Shown here: piece after piece, positions 25,904 to 34,518 of the stretch
How positions within the stretch are numbered: the first letter of the stretch is position 1
How the letters are laid out: the number at the start of each line of letters is the position of its first letter
Source of the DNA: SZUA-442 sp963792405
GTDB taxonomy: Bacteria > Actinomycetota > Acidimicrobiia > Spongiisociales > UBA5794
Length of the DNA: 64,000 bases
Assembly (NCBI GenBank): GCA_963792405.1
Contig: CAWBVU010000006.1
Span: 1,860,001 to 1,924,000 of the forward strand
Direction: 5' to 3'
Notes under the pieces: generated by a model
What the model was told of the DNA's origin: nothing
Database searches by the model: none
The model's input: only the letters and a program-made list of their open reading frames with translations
Position numbers and translations under genes: made by a program

Positions 25904-27169
25904 TCAGCCGCAGAGGGCCTTCACCAACGGATACGGGTTCACCCAGTCGCTGCCGGGCGGCGCGTACTGGAAGTGGAGGTGGGGGAGCCAATCCGGTGCG
26001 TTGCCGCTGGAGCCGTTGCCCCCGAGGAGTGTGCCTGCCCCCACCGACGCCCCTGCGCCGATGCCATCGGCGAAGGTCTCGAGATGGGCGTAGTAGTACC
26101 GCGCCCCGGATGCTCCCGTGAGGTAGACGGACAGGCCGCCGAGGGAGCTGTTGGACGTCCTCGTCACGACACCCGACTCGATCGCCACGAGGGGTGCGTT
26201 GCGTGCGGCCACCATGTCCACCCCTTTGTGGAGCCGGCCCCCCGACCGTGGCTGCCCCCAGGTGTCCGAGAAGCTCACCGCGGCATTGACCGGACACGCC
26301 TTCCCATCGGTGACCACGGGCGCAGGAGCTGAGGGGGCGGTCGTCGTCGTGGTGGTCTCGGGTGCCGTCGTCGTCGTGGTGGTCTCGGGTGCCGCCGTCG
26401 TGGTCGTCGTCGCGGGAGCGGAGCCACCACCGCCGCTGGTCGTCGTCGTCGTGGCGGCAGCGGCCGTGGCGGCAGCGGCCGTGGCGGCAGCGGCCGCTGC
26501 CTCGGCGGCGCGTCGCTGCTCCTCTTCCCTGCGGAGGCGTTCCTCCTCCTCCTTGCGCCGACGCTCCTCCTCCTGCACCTCGAACGCGGTCGCAACGGCG
26601 TTGTATTCGGCATCGGCCGCCGACAGCGCATCACCGAGCTCGACCGCAAGCTGGGTCAGCTCGCCCACGAGGGCCTGTTGGTCGGTGAGGCTCCGGTCGA
26701 GCAGCGCCTGCTGGTCGACGTGGAGGGCCTCGGCTGCCTCGAGGCCCCTCAGGAGGGCGATATCGCGCGCATGCATCAGGTCCGAGTACTCGAGTTGCAC
26801 GGGGATGTCGGTGAAGGTCCTCGCGGTGAACAGCCGCTCGGTGCCGAGCGATCCCCCCGCCATGTACCGCTGCCGGACGAGGTCCTTGACCTGCTCCGTC
26901 CGGGTGCCGATCTCCTGCTCGAGCCGTGACACGGAAGTGGCCAGTTCACCGATGCGCTCGCGGAGGATCTCCTCGTCGGCCATCGCACGCTCGAACTCGC
27001 CGGTGAGTTGCTCGAGGGCGGAGCTCGCCTGCCTCCGCCTCTGGAGGGCTTCGTCGACATCGGCCCGGGTGAGCTCGCCGGCCGCAGATGCCGGCAGCGA
27101 GAGGACGGCGAAGCTGGAGGAGCCCAGTGCGACGAGCAGGGCCACGACGATCACGATACGGCTGTGCAT
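25904..27169 (-). CDS. Secreted M23 family peptidase with coiled coil
   Basis: This 421-residue EnvC-like protein has a signal peptide (to about residue 30), a long coiled-coil region (about 35-235, ending in a very charged EEERRRKEEEERLRREEE run), an Ala stretch, a Thr-rich linker and a C-terminal LytM domain. The domain includes GGRLHKGVDMVA and the zinc-binding HLHF. It would cleave peptidoglycan cross-links or activate amidases at the division site. Its ATG follows the MBL stop after one base. Confidence 0.88.
   Translation of the reverse strand: MHSRIVIVVALLVALGSSSFAVLSLPASAAGELTRADVDEALQRRRQASSALEQLTGEFERAMADEEILRERIGELATSVSRLEQEIGTRTEQVKDLVRQRYMAGGSLGTERLFTARTFTDIPVQLEYSDLMHARDIALLRGLEAAEALHVDQQALLDRSLTDQQALVGELTQLAVELGDALSAADAEYNAVATAFEVQEEERRRKEEEERLRREEEQRRAAEAAAAAATAAAATAAAATTTTTSGGGGSAPATTTTTAAPETTTTTTAPETTTTTTAPSAPAPVVTDGKACPVNAAVSFSDTWGQPRSGGRLHKGVDMVAARNAPLVAIESGVVTRTSNSSLGGLSVYLTGASGARYYYAHLETFADGIGAGASVGAGTLLGGNGSSGNAPDWLPHLHFQYAPPGSDWVNPYPLVKALCG
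26340..26393 (-). repeat. Tandem 27-base repeat in the M23 linker
   Basis: Two perfect 27-base copies (26340-26366 and 26367-26393) encode an Ala-Pro-Glu-polyThr unit. A 15-base alanine-coding repeat follows at about 26450-26497. This is a likely site of length variation. Confidence 0.8.
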
Positions 27170-27170
27170 G

Positions 27171-27947
27171 TCACCCCGATTCCGGGCGCACCCCCGAGTG
27201 CTCCGTTCGGTCGTCGACGAACCCTACCGCTCCATCCCCGGAAAGCTTCGCCAGTTGGACGCGGACCTGGTGGATGGCGGCGGGGCGGAGCCCCGGGGGG
27301 ACCTCCGCATAGACGGCATCGACGACCTCACCCACCGTGGAGGCTCCGGCGGCGACCGCCGCGATGATCTGGCGTTCGCGTGCGAGGCGGTGCTCGATGT
27401 AGTGATCGATCGCGGCTCCGGCATCGTCCATCGCCGCGCCGTGACCGGGCTCGATCCTGGCCGCGCCGAGGTCGCGGACCCGGTAGAGGCTGTCGAGGTA
27501 GGCGGACGCGTCCTCCATGATCACGGTGGAGCCGCCCATGATGTGATCCCCTGTGAACAGCGTGTCGCCGTCGAGGAAGCACAGGTGGTCGCGGGTATGG
27601 CCCGGTGTGTGGACGGCGATGAGCGTGCGGTCACCGAAGGCCACACTCGCGCCGTCACCGATGCGGATGTCAGGGACGAACGAGGGGCCCCGCTCGTACC
27701 CGTACACGGGCACGCCGAGGCGTGCCGCGAGGGGATTGGCCATGGGCGCATGGTCGGGATGGGTGTGGGTCACCACCACCCCGACGGGTGTCGCCCCATC
27801 GAGTGCCTCGACGATGGCGAGCTCATGGACGTCGATCACGGGGCCGGGATCCAGGACGAGGGCCTCTCCCCCGCCGGTGAGAACGTAGGTGTTCGTGCCG
27901 GGGCCCGTGAACGGGCCGGGGTTGGGGGCACGGACCACGGACACCAT
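27171..27947 (-). CDS. MBL-fold metallo-hydrolase, LACTB2-like
   Basis: This 258-residue metallo-beta-lactamase-fold protein has THTHPDHA (metal ligands near residue 75), HTPGHTRDHLCF, LFTGDHIMGGST and PGHG, followed by a C-terminal winged-helix-like region. Length and order match the LACTB2 branch, whose members include endoribonucleases, but other hydrolases share the fold. It sits one base after the Nudix stop and one base before the M23 start. Confidence 0.85.
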   Translation of the reverse strand: MVSVVRAPNPGPFTGPGTNTYVLTGGGEALVLDPGPVIDVHELAIVEALDGATPVGVVVTHTHPDHAPMANPLAARLGVPVYGYERGPSFVPDIRIGDGASVAFGDRTLIAVHTPGHTRDHLCFLDGDTLFTGDHIMGGSTVIMEDASAYLDSLYRVRDLGAARIEPGHGAAMDDAGAAIDHYIEHRLARERQIIAAVAAGASTVGEVVDAVYAEVPPGLRPAAIHQVRVQLAKLSGDGAVGFVDDRTEHSGVRPESG

Positions 27948-27948
27948 C

Positions 27949-28713
27949 TCAGCGCCCCTTGAACTCCGCGGGCACGGCGCCACCCCGCTCCACGAATCGA
28001 GCGAGGCGCTCGAGGAGATCAGGGTCGCGCTGCTCATCCGCGATGTCGTCGAAGAGGTCCTCGTGGGGCATCACGATCCGCGCCTCCGCCTCGGTGACGT
28101 GGAGGCGCGGTTGGATCGGGGGCACGATGCGCAGCGCCCGCAACGTGTTCTCGAGGTCCGAGGCCGTCGCCTCCGTCGCGAGCATCTCGAGGATCTTCCG
28201 TGTGGGGAACGCGACGTCCCAGGCACCGGCCGCCTCGCGACGGAGGGCCTCCATGGGTGGGATCCACTCGAGGTCGACGAGTTCGTCGCCGTCGACGGCC
28301 CCCTCGACGCTCGGAGGGGCAACGGCGAGGTAGAACCGGGTGTCGAACCTCACAGGGAAGACCTCAGGCGTGATCCAGTTTGCGAAGTACACGAGCGCGC
28401 CCGGGTCGAGCGTGGTTCCTGCATCGACGACGTCCTCGAAGGCGTGCTCGGTGAGGGGGCGTTCGATGACGCCGTCGGTGGTGAGCCAGATACCGGTCTC
28501 CTCGATCATCTCGCGCAGCGCCGCGACCACCCAGTCGTCCGCCTCACCGAAGCCCTGCGGTGGGTCGGCATCCGCGTGGTCGACGGCGCCGCCGGGGAAG
28601 ACCCAAGCGCCCGGCATGAACCGTGACGTGGACGGTCGGCGCACCATGAGCACCTCGGGCACATCGGCGTCACGCACGAGGCAGATCGTGGACGCTCGCC
28701 GGAGCAGGCTCAT
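27949..28713 (-). CDS. Nudix hydrolase
   Basis: This 254-residue protein has MPGAWVFPGGAVDHAD and REMIEETGI, the Nudix box with the metal-binding glutamates. The insert between the first glycines and the REx2EE part is longer than the classical 23-residue box, as in the NUDT7/NUDT19-like (CoA pyrophosphatase-related) branch. It hydrolyses a nucleoside diphosphate linked to another group. The start ATG overlaps the fxsA stop in ATGA. Confidence 0.83.
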   Translation of the reverse strand: MSLLRRASTICLVRDADVPEVLMVRRPSTSRFMPGAWVFPGGAVDHADADPPQGFGEADDWVVAALREMIEETGIWLTTDGVIERPLTEHAFEDVVDAGTTLDPGALVYFANWITPEVFPVRFDTRFYLAVAPPSVEGAVDGDELVDLEWIPPMEALRREAAGAWDVAFPTRKILEMLATEATASDLENTLRALRIVPPIQPRLHVTEAEARIVMPHEDLFDDIADEQRDPDLLERLARFVERGGAVPAEFKGR

Positions 28714-29090
28714 CGGATGACGATCCACCTGGACGACAGGCGTGCCGTGCCCCAGACCCTGAGGGCGGTGCGCACCGACGGCACGAGCAGGGCGAGGCCG
28801 ACGGCGTCGGTGAGGAAGCCCGGGGTGAGGAGGAGGGCGCCGGCGACGAGGATCATGGCGCCGTTGACGATGGGAACGGTGGGGACCACACCTTGGGCCG
28901 CGTCGGTGCGGAGCTGGATCCACGTGGCCCTGCCCTGGCGCGACACGAGCACGGACCCGATGAACGCGGACACCACGACGAGGCCGATCGTGGGCCAGAT
29001 GCCGATCCGCGACCCGACGTAGCTGAGCAGCAGGATCTCGATGATCGGCACGACGACGAATCCGAGGAACAGCCAGGTGCGCAATCGCAT
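28710..29090 (-). CDS. fxsA: FxsA family membrane protein
   Basis: This 126-residue protein has membrane spans at LFLGFVVVPIIEILLLSYVG, PTIGLVVVSAFIGSVLVSRQG and GAMILVAGALLLTPGFLTDAVGLALLVP. SRQGRAT and LTPGFLTDA are the hallmark of FxsA, which in E. coli affects F exclusion of phage T7. Its normal role is unclear. It is the first gene of the fxsA-nudix-MBL-M23 operon and has its own leaderless promoter. Confidence 0.88.
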   Translation of the reverse strand: MRLRTWLFLGFVVVPIIEILLLSYVGSRIGIWPTIGLVVVSAFIGSVLVSRQGRATWIQLRTDAAQGVVPTVPIVNGAMILVAGALLLTPGFLTDAVGLALLVPSVRTALRVWGTARLSSRWIVIR

Positions 29091-29096
29091 CCCATG

Positions 29097-29102
29097 AAGG
29101 TA
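29097..29102 (-). promoter_or_regulatory. -10 box of the fxsA operon, leaderless promoter
   Basis: TACCTT reads leftwards and ends six bases before the fxsA ATG. Confidence 0.5.
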
Positions 29103-29136
29103 GACGCCCACGGCGGTACGGACAACGTGGCGTCGG

Positions 29137-29142
29137 TACGCT
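29137..29142 (+). promoter_or_regulatory. -10 box of selA-selB
   Basis: TACGCT ends nine bases before the selA ATG, so the transcript has at most a few leader bases. It diverges from the fxsA promoter within 61 bases. Confidence 0.5.
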
Positions 29143-29151
29143 TGCGACCTC

Positions 29152-30489
29152 ATGCAGCTTCGCGACCTGCCGTCCACCGATGCCCTCGCCCGCCTGCTCG
29201 AAGGCGGCAGCGACGTGCCCCGTCCGCTCATCGTCGACGTCGCGAGGACGGCGCTCGATGACGCGAGAGGGCGCCTCGCCCGGGGGGAGGACGCCGATCC
29301 CGTCGCCCGGGCACGCGCTCGCCTCGACGAGATCGCAGCGGCTCGTCCGATGGGGGTGATCAACGCCACGGGTGTGTTGCTGCACACGAACCTCGGCAGG
29401 GCGATCCCACCCGAGGCCGCCCTTCGGGCGGAGGCAATGGTGGCGGGAGGCGCGAGCAACGTCGAGCTCGACATCCGCTCGGGGAGGCGGAGTTCCCGAC
29501 ACGCCTGGCTCGGACCGCTCCTCGCGGCGGTGACGGGCGCAGAGGCGGGGTTCGCCGTCAACAACAATGCCGCAGCACTCGTGGTGGCCATCGCCTCGAC
29601 GGCCGGATCCGGGCGTATCGCCGTCTCGAGGGGCGAGCTGATCGAGATCGGCGGATCGTTCCGGCTCCCGGAGCTGATGGCCGCCGCGGGCACGGAGCTC
29701 GTCGAGGTGGGCACCACGAACCGCACGCGTCTCGCCGACTACGAGGCGGTGGCACCGACGGTGGATGCCATCTTGAAGGTGCACCCATCGAACTATCGGA
29801 TCGCAGGGTTCCACGAGGACGTCGACCACGGGGAACTCTCCTCCCTCGCTGCCCGCCACGGCATTCCCTTCCTCTTCGACGCGGGCAGCGGCCTGATCGA
29901 TGCGGCGACGCCGTGGATCGACGGTCCCACGCCCGCATGGCTCCAGTCCGAGCCCGGCATCCGGCAGGCGGTCGAGGATGGCGCGGACCTCGTCCTGTTC
30001 TCCGGGGACAAGCTCCTGGGTGGGCCCCAGGCCGGAGTCGTCGTGGGGCGGCGCCGTGCGGTCGAGGCCGCGGCTCGCCATCCCCTCGCGAGGGCGGTGC
30101 GACTCGACGGGAGCCGGATCGCGGGACTCGCCGCGACCCTCGATCTGTACCTCGGGCACCGGGTCATGGAGATCCCGTTCTGGGCGATGGCGACCGCGCC
30201 GATCGACGTGATCGACGCACGGTCACGCGTCGTCGCCGACGGTGTCGGCGGCACCCGGATCGTCGATGGTGCGTCGGTTCCCGGCGCCGGCTCGGTGCCG
30301 GGCGAGACCATCCCCACACGGCTGATCGAGGTTCCCGGCGCCGGAGACGACGTCTGGGCATCGCTCGCGGCGGCGCCCCACAGGGTGGTGGCGACCAGGA
30401 GGGATGGGAACGTCTACCTCGACCTGCGCTCGGTCATGCCCGCCGATGACGGCTCGGTCCGCGCCGCCCTCGTCGAGGTCGTCGGCTGA
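29152..30489 (+). CDS. selA: L-seryl-tRNA(Sec) selenium transferase
   Basis: This 445-residue PLP enzyme converts Ser-tRNA(Sec) to Sec-tRNA(Sec) using selenophosphate. MGVINATGVLLHTNLGRA, GASNVELDIRSGRRSSRH, NNNAAALV and the PLP lysine in LFSGDKLLGGPQAG are all typical of bacterial SelA, and the length is normal. selB follows after one base. The selenophosphate synthetase gene selD and the tRNA gene selC are not in the window. Confidence 0.96.
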   Translation: MQLRDLPSTDALARLLEGGSDVPRPLIVDVARTALDDARGRLARGEDADPVARARARLDEIAAARPMGVINATGVLLHTNLGRAIPPEAALRAEAMVAGGASNVELDIRSGRRSSRHAWLGPLLAAVTGAEAGFAVNNNAAALVVAIASTAGSGRIAVSRGELIEIGGSFRLPELMAAAGTELVEVGTTNRTRLADYEAVAPTVDAILKVHPSNYRIAGFHEDVDHGELSSLAARHGIPFLFDAGSGLIDAATPWIDGPTPAWLQSEPGIRQAVEDGADLVLFSGDKLLGGPQAGVVVGRRRAVEAAARHPLARAVRLDGSRIAGLAATLDLYLGHRVMEIPFWAMATAPIDVIDARSRVVADGVGGTRIVDGASVPGAGSVPGETIPTRLIEVPGAGDDVWASLAAAPHRVVATRRDGNVYLDLRSVMPADDGSVRAALVEVVG

Positions 30490-30490
30490 G

Positions 30491-32251
30491 ATGCCGATCG
30501 TCGGCACCGCGGGCCACGTGGACCACGGCAAGTCGACGCTCGTGCACGCCCTCACCGGCATCGACCCGGACCGCCTCGCGGAGGAGAAGGCCCGCGGCCT
30601 CACGATCGACCTCGGGTTCGCGTGGGCCGAGATCGGAGTGCACGACGTGGGTTTCGTGGACGTCCCCGGCCACGAGCGATTCATCAAGAACATGCTCGCC
30701 GGCGTCGGCGCCATCGACTGCGCCCTCCTGGTCGTCGCGGCCGACAGCGGCTGGATGCCACAGACCGAGGAGCATGCGTCGGTCCTCGATCTCCTCGAGG
30801 TGACCACGGGTGTCATCGCCCTCACGAGGGTCGACCTGGTGGACGCCGACACGGTCGAACTCGCCACCCTCGAGATCCTCGAGGAGGTGGCAGGCACGAC
30901 TCTGGAGGGCTGGCCGATCGTCCCTGTCGCCCCGCCGTCGGGCATCGGCATCGACGACATCAGGGCAGCGATCGCGCGCGTCCTGGACGTTGCGGCCCCC
31001 TCCCCAGACGGGCCGTTCCGGATGTGGGTCGATCGCTCCTTCACCGTTGCCGGTGCGGGACAGGTGGTGACGGGGACGGTGATGTCGGGAACCGTGGCGA
31101 TCGGCGATCAGCTGGAGCTCACACCGGGCGGGATCTCGGTGAAGGTGAGGGGCGTCCAGCACCATGGGCGGACCGTGGGCGCCGCGGCGGCGGGGTCGCG
31201 CACGGCGCTCAACGTCACGGGAACACATGTGGTCGAGCGGGGAGACCTCCTGGCCACCCCCGGCACGGCCATGTCGACGGGCCGGCTGATCGCCGGCCTT
31301 CGCCCAACGCGATCCTTCGAGGCGATCCCGGACCGCGGTGCGTTCCACCTGCACGTCGGCACCGCCGATCGACCTGCGACGCTCCGCCGGCTGGGGGGAT
31401 CCGACGCCTACGTGATCTCCCTCGACGTCCCAGTGGCCGCAGCCGCAGGCGACCGGATCGTGGTGCGCGATTCGGGCAGGAAGTCGGTCGTCGGGGGCGG
31501 CCGCATCCTCGACCCGGACCCTGTCCGACGGCCATCGGCTGCCGCCGTCGCGACGCTCCAGGCCGCCGCCGAGGGACCGCCCGGTGTGCGTGCCGACGCC
31601 CTCGTCGAGGTCCACGGCATGATCGGGGCGGACCGGCTGTGGGCCGCGACCGCGGGGGGTCGCTCCTCCGCGGCGTTCGCCGCGGGGACGACGTTGCTGT
31701 CGCACTCGGAGGTCCGCAGGCTCGCAGGGGATGCGGGTGCCCTGGTTGCATCGTTCCACGAGCGGTTCCCGACGAGGCCCGGGCTCCCCAAGGCCGAGCT
31801 CGCCTCACGGCTCGGCGTCGGGGCCGAGGTGATCGACGCGATCATCTCCTGGGAGGCCGAGCTGGAGGAGCGGGAGGGATTCGCCCGTTCAGCGGGGTTC
31901 ACCCATGACATCGGCGAGGGGGCAGAGGAGCGATGGCACGAGGTGCGGGACGCCATGGAGGCGTCGTTCGACGTACCCAGGATGAGCGCACTCGGACTGG
32001 AGCCGGAGCTCCTGCATTTCCTGCTGCGCAGGGGCGACATCGTGAGGATCGCCGATGACCTCGCCTTCACGGCGGGTCAGCTGCAGTCGATCCGCGAGGG
32101 CGTTGCAGAGCTCCCTGACGGATTCACGGTCTCGGAGTTCCGAAGCCACTTCGGGATGGCGAGGCGTCAGGCGGTGCCGACCGTCGAGTGGCTCGATGCA
32201 ATCGGGCGAACGCGACGATCAGGCGATGGGCGCTCCGTGAGGAATCGATGA
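30491..32251 (+). CDS. selB: Selenocysteine-specific elongation factor SelB
   Basis: This 586-residue GTPase delivers Sec-tRNA(Sec) to UGA codons followed by a SECIS hairpin. The G-motifs are GHVDHGKS (8-15), DVPGH (57-61) and TRVD in place of NKxD. Beta-barrel domains follow, then C-terminal winged-helix repeats (about 400-586) that read the SECIS RNA. The ATG lies one base after the selA stop, so the two are coupled. Its presence implies selenoproteins elsewhere in the genome. Confidence 0.96.
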   Translation: MPIVGTAGHVDHGKSTLVHALTGIDPDRLAEEKARGLTIDLGFAWAEIGVHDVGFVDVPGHERFIKNMLAGVGAIDCALLVVAADSGWMPQTEEHASVLDLLEVTTGVIALTRVDLVDADTVELATLEILEEVAGTTLEGWPIVPVAPPSGIGIDDIRAAIARVLDVAAPSPDGPFRMWVDRSFTVAGAGQVVTGTVMSGTVAIGDQLELTPGGISVKVRGVQHHGRTVGAAAAGSRTALNVTGTHVVERGDLLATPGTAMSTGRLIAGLRPTRSFEAIPDRGAFHLHVGTADRPATLRRLGGSDAYVISLDVPVAAAAGDRIVVRDSGRKSVVGGGRILDPDPVRRPSAAAVATLQAAAEGPPGVRADALVEVHGMIGADRLWAATAGGRSSAAFAAGTTLLSHSEVRRLAGDAGALVASFHERFPTRPGLPKAELASRLGVGAEVIDAIISWEAELEEREGFARSAGFTHDIGEGAEERWHEVRDAMEASFDVPRMSALGLEPELLHFLLRRGDIVRIADDLAFTAGQLQSIREGVAELPDGFTVSEFRSHFGMARRQAVPTVEWLDAIGRTRRSGDGRSVRNR

Positions 32252-32288
32252 CGGGAGGACTCCGCAGCGGGCCACGGGCGCCGGCGTG

Positions 32289-32540
32289 TCACGCCATCCT
32301 GGTCAGGGCGAGGCGACGCTCGGTCTCGGTGAGGCCGCCCCAGATGCCGTAGGGCTCCCGGATCGACAGGGCGTACTCGCGACACTCCTCCTTCACGGGA
32401 CACACCTGGCACACGGCCTTGGCCCGCAGCTCGCGGCGCTCCCTCTCGTCCTTTCGCTCCTGGGTACTCGGCGGGAAGAAGAGGTGCGAGTGGTTGCCGC
32501 TGCAGAGCGCGACGGGCTGCCAGGAACGATCTTGTGACAT
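32289..32540 (-). CDS. WhiB family transcriptional regulator
   Basis: This 83-residue protein carries the four iron-sulphur ligand cysteines: one in VALCSGN, two in VCQVCPV and one in KEECREYA. The GIWGGLTETERR beta-turn motif and a basic Arg-containing tail for DNA contact follow. WhiB proteins are found only in actinobacteria and their phages. They work with the principal sigma factor in redox-, stress- or development-linked control. The ATG at 32540 has AAGGG upstream; a longer start at 32609 would add 23 non-conserved residues. The subtype is not assigned. Confidence 0.92.
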   Translation of the reverse strand: MSQDRSWQPVALCSGNHSHLFFPPSTQERKDERERRELRAKAVCQVCPVKEECREYALSIREPYGIWGGLTETERRLALTRMA

Positions 32541-32636
32541 CGAGGTCGCCCTTTCGTCGAGGGGGTCGTTTGCGTGTGTGCCGCCAGCACGGCCACGGAA
32601 ACTAGTCACCCCCGCACACGGAGTCCAGAGGAAATT

Positions 32637-34022
32637 TCACCCAATGGGTGAGGCCTCGGATGGTCCGGCGGGGCCGCCCGCCGGACCGCCGGGCGGGACG
32701 ACGGGATCGACCTCGAGGAGCAGGCCGGTGACACCGACGATCTCGGCGGGTGCCCCTGCGGTGATCTCCACCCCGCGGTCGGCCGTCGCCTGCCATCTGG
32801 CTCCATCGACCACCACCACGCCGGTCGGATCGAGGGTCTCCACCACGAGGCATCGCCTTCCGAGGAGCTCCTCCCTCCCCACCGTGGGTGTCGCGAATCG
32901 ACCCCGCACGACGCTCGTGAGTGCGTACCAGATGAACACGACCGACGCAGCGGTGCCGAGCACCACCATCCAGATGGCGGGTGGGTATTGCGGACGGGTC
33001 GTCGTGTACCAGAGCCCTCCCGCGAGCACCAGGGTGGTGCCGAGGACCGCCCGCCAGTCCACCCGGTTCTGGATGAACCCCCAGATCTGGAACGCCGTTC
33101 CCACAAGGATCGACACCAAGGCGACCCATCGGATCGGGAGGGTCGCAAGCCCGTATCCCGCGAGGATGAACGACAGTGACGCCACGAACGCCATGAGACC
33201 GGTCCCCGCCGCATAGAACTCGAACGCGGCGAAGGCGAGGCCGAGCACGAGGAACAGGAACGCGGTCTCGGGCCGCGCCGCGAGCCGCAGGAATCGGTCG
33301 ATGAGCCCCGGTTTGATGAAGGCCACCGGACGGCTCTGGACGAGCACCTCGCGGCCATCGACGGTCTGGACCGCGGCCGTATCGAGGGTGAAGGAGGTGT
33401 CGCCTCGTTCGACGACGACGCCGTCGAGCGAGAGGATCAATTGGCCGAGCGCGGGGTCGACGCGATCGACGAGTCCCGGGATGGTGGTGGCATCGTCCAC
33501 GGTGACGATGGCGTCGAGGAGGCGCGAGAGGACATCGGGGGGCACCTCCTCGAGGCCGGAGGACGGTTCGGGCCCTCTGTGGACGGCAGGGGTCAGGAAG
33601 CCGACGGAGGCGCCGGGGGCCGCAGAGCGGACGTCGGCGGCGCTCACGACGTTCGCCGCACCGCCGAAGGCGACGGCCGGGCTCGGGCCGACCCATGCGA
33701 CGACGGGCGACGGCGCGTCCGCGATGGCATCGAGCAGGCCGTCGAGATCCCCGGAGGACACGCCGGGGCTGTCGACCTTGAGCACGATCAGATGGGCTCT
33801 TCGGGACGACATGGCGCCTTCGACGTAGTCGATCGCCCGTTGGTCCATCGGGTCGCCGACCTCGATCACGACGACCGGATCGGCATCGGATCCGCCCTGG
33901 GTCTGGGCCGGGTCCGATCGACCGGGCTCCGACGGCGCGGGATCCGACTGTGCGAGTGCGGCCGTGCCGGCGAACATGCCGGCGACGACCATGAGCAGGA
34001 CGGTCGCTCTGAGGATGCGCAC
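32637..34022 (-). CDS. NfeD family membrane protease-like protein
   Basis: This 461-residue protein has a signal sequence, an outer ClpP/SppA-like domain (about 45-235, including VVVIEVGDPMDQRAIDYV), four to five membrane spans (about 255-365) and a C-terminal OB-fold NfeD domain with LLGRRCLVVETLDPTGVVVVDGARWQA. In its long form NfeD cleaves stomatin-type proteins. The usual catalytic Ser/Lys pair is not clearly visible, since PSPAVAFGGAANVV occupies the expected region. The GTG start follows a -10 box six bases away. No stomatin gene is adjacent. Confidence 0.8.
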   Translation of the reverse strand: MRILRATVLLMVVAGMFAGTAALAQSDPAPSEPGRSDPAQTQGGSDADPVVVIEVGDPMDQRAIDYVEGAMSSRRAHLIVLKVDSPGVSSGDLDGLLDAIADAPSPVVAWVGPSPAVAFGGAANVVSAADVRSAAPGASVGFLTPAVHRGPEPSSGLEEVPPDVLSRLLDAIVTVDDATTIPGLVDRVDPALGQLILSLDGVVVERGDTSFTLDTAAVQTVDGREVLVQSRPVAFIKPGLIDRFLRLAARPETAFLFLVLGLAFAAFEFYAAGTGLMAFVASLSFILAGYGLATLPIRWVALVSILVGTAFQIWGFIQNRVDWRAVLGTTLVLAGGLWYTTTRPQYPPAIWMVVLGTAASVVFIWYALTSVVRGRFATPTVGREELLGRRCLVVETLDPTGVVVVDGARWQATADRGVEITAGAPAEIVGVTGLLLEVDPVVPPGGPAGGPAGPSEASPIG

Positions 34023-34028
34023 GGCGGC

Positions 34029-34034
34029 AGGGTA
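34029..34034 (-). promoter_or_regulatory. -10 box of the nfeD-like gene
   Basis: TACCCT reads leftwards and ends six bases before the GTG at 34022. It fixes the choice of start. Confidence 0.55.
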
Positions 34035-34090
34035 GGGAGGATCGGGTGGTGAGCCACCGGGACCACCGATGCCTGGCGCCTGCCACGAGG

Positions 34091-34096
34091 TACGCT
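34091..34096 (+). promoter_or_regulatory. -10 box of the receiver-domain gene
   Basis: TACGCT ends seven bases before the ATG at 34104, a leaderless arrangement divergent from nfeD. Confidence 0.55.
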
Positions 34097-34103
34097 TGCA
34101 GCC

Positions 34104-34469
34104 ATGCCGAGTGTCCTCCTCGTCGCCGACAGCCGATCCACCATCGACCGCATGCATGCCTCCCTGTCCGGTGGGGGGATCACGCTCATCGACCACGACG
34201 ACCCCGACACGGCCGCCGAGACGGCCTACGAGCTGGGGGTCGACAGGGTGCTCACCGACATGCAGGTCGGCTCGATGGGGGCCATGGCGGTGACGCGGGC
34301 GGTGCGCGGGCTCGCAGGCACGCGGGCTCCCATCCCCGTGACGGTGCTGCTCGATCGGGACGCGGACGCCTTCCTCGCCCGACGTGCAGGTGCGGACAGC
34401 TGGGTCCTCAAGACGGCGCAATCGCGGCAATTGCGTGACGCCATGGGCGTGAACGAGGCCACGTCGTGA
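34104..34469 (+). CDS. Single-domain response regulator (receiver only)
   Basis: This 121-residue receiver domain has no output domain. It begins PSVLLVADSRSTIDRMHASL, has the probable phospho-acceptor Asp52 in RVLTDMQ, and Lys103 in SWVLKTAQ. The acidic pair is reduced to Asp9. It could relay phosphate or act through protein contacts. No kinase is adjacent, although two orphan kinases lie elsewhere in the window. The CNNM gene follows 49 bases downstream. Confidence 0.75.
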   Translation: MPSVLLVADSRSTIDRMHASLSGGGITLIDHDDPDTAAETAYELGVDRVLTDMQVGSMGAMAVTRAVRGLAGTRAPIPVTVLLDRDADAFLARRAGADSWVLKTAQSRQLRDAMGVNEATS

Positions 34470-34518
34470 CGACCGACAGGGAGCCTGCGAGTACGAGCGG
34501 GTCGTCGTCACACCGGCG

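Noticed and set aside
27949..30159. A 736-codon leftward frame upstream of the Nudix gene
   Set aside because: Only the last 254 codons are Nudix-like. The rest is antisense to selA and fills the FxsA region in another frame.
29091..32288. A selC (tRNA-Sec) gene around selA-selB
   Set aside because: No long acceptor stem with TTCGAAT-type T-loop was found in the flanks. The only clear tRNA in the window is tRNA-Pro.
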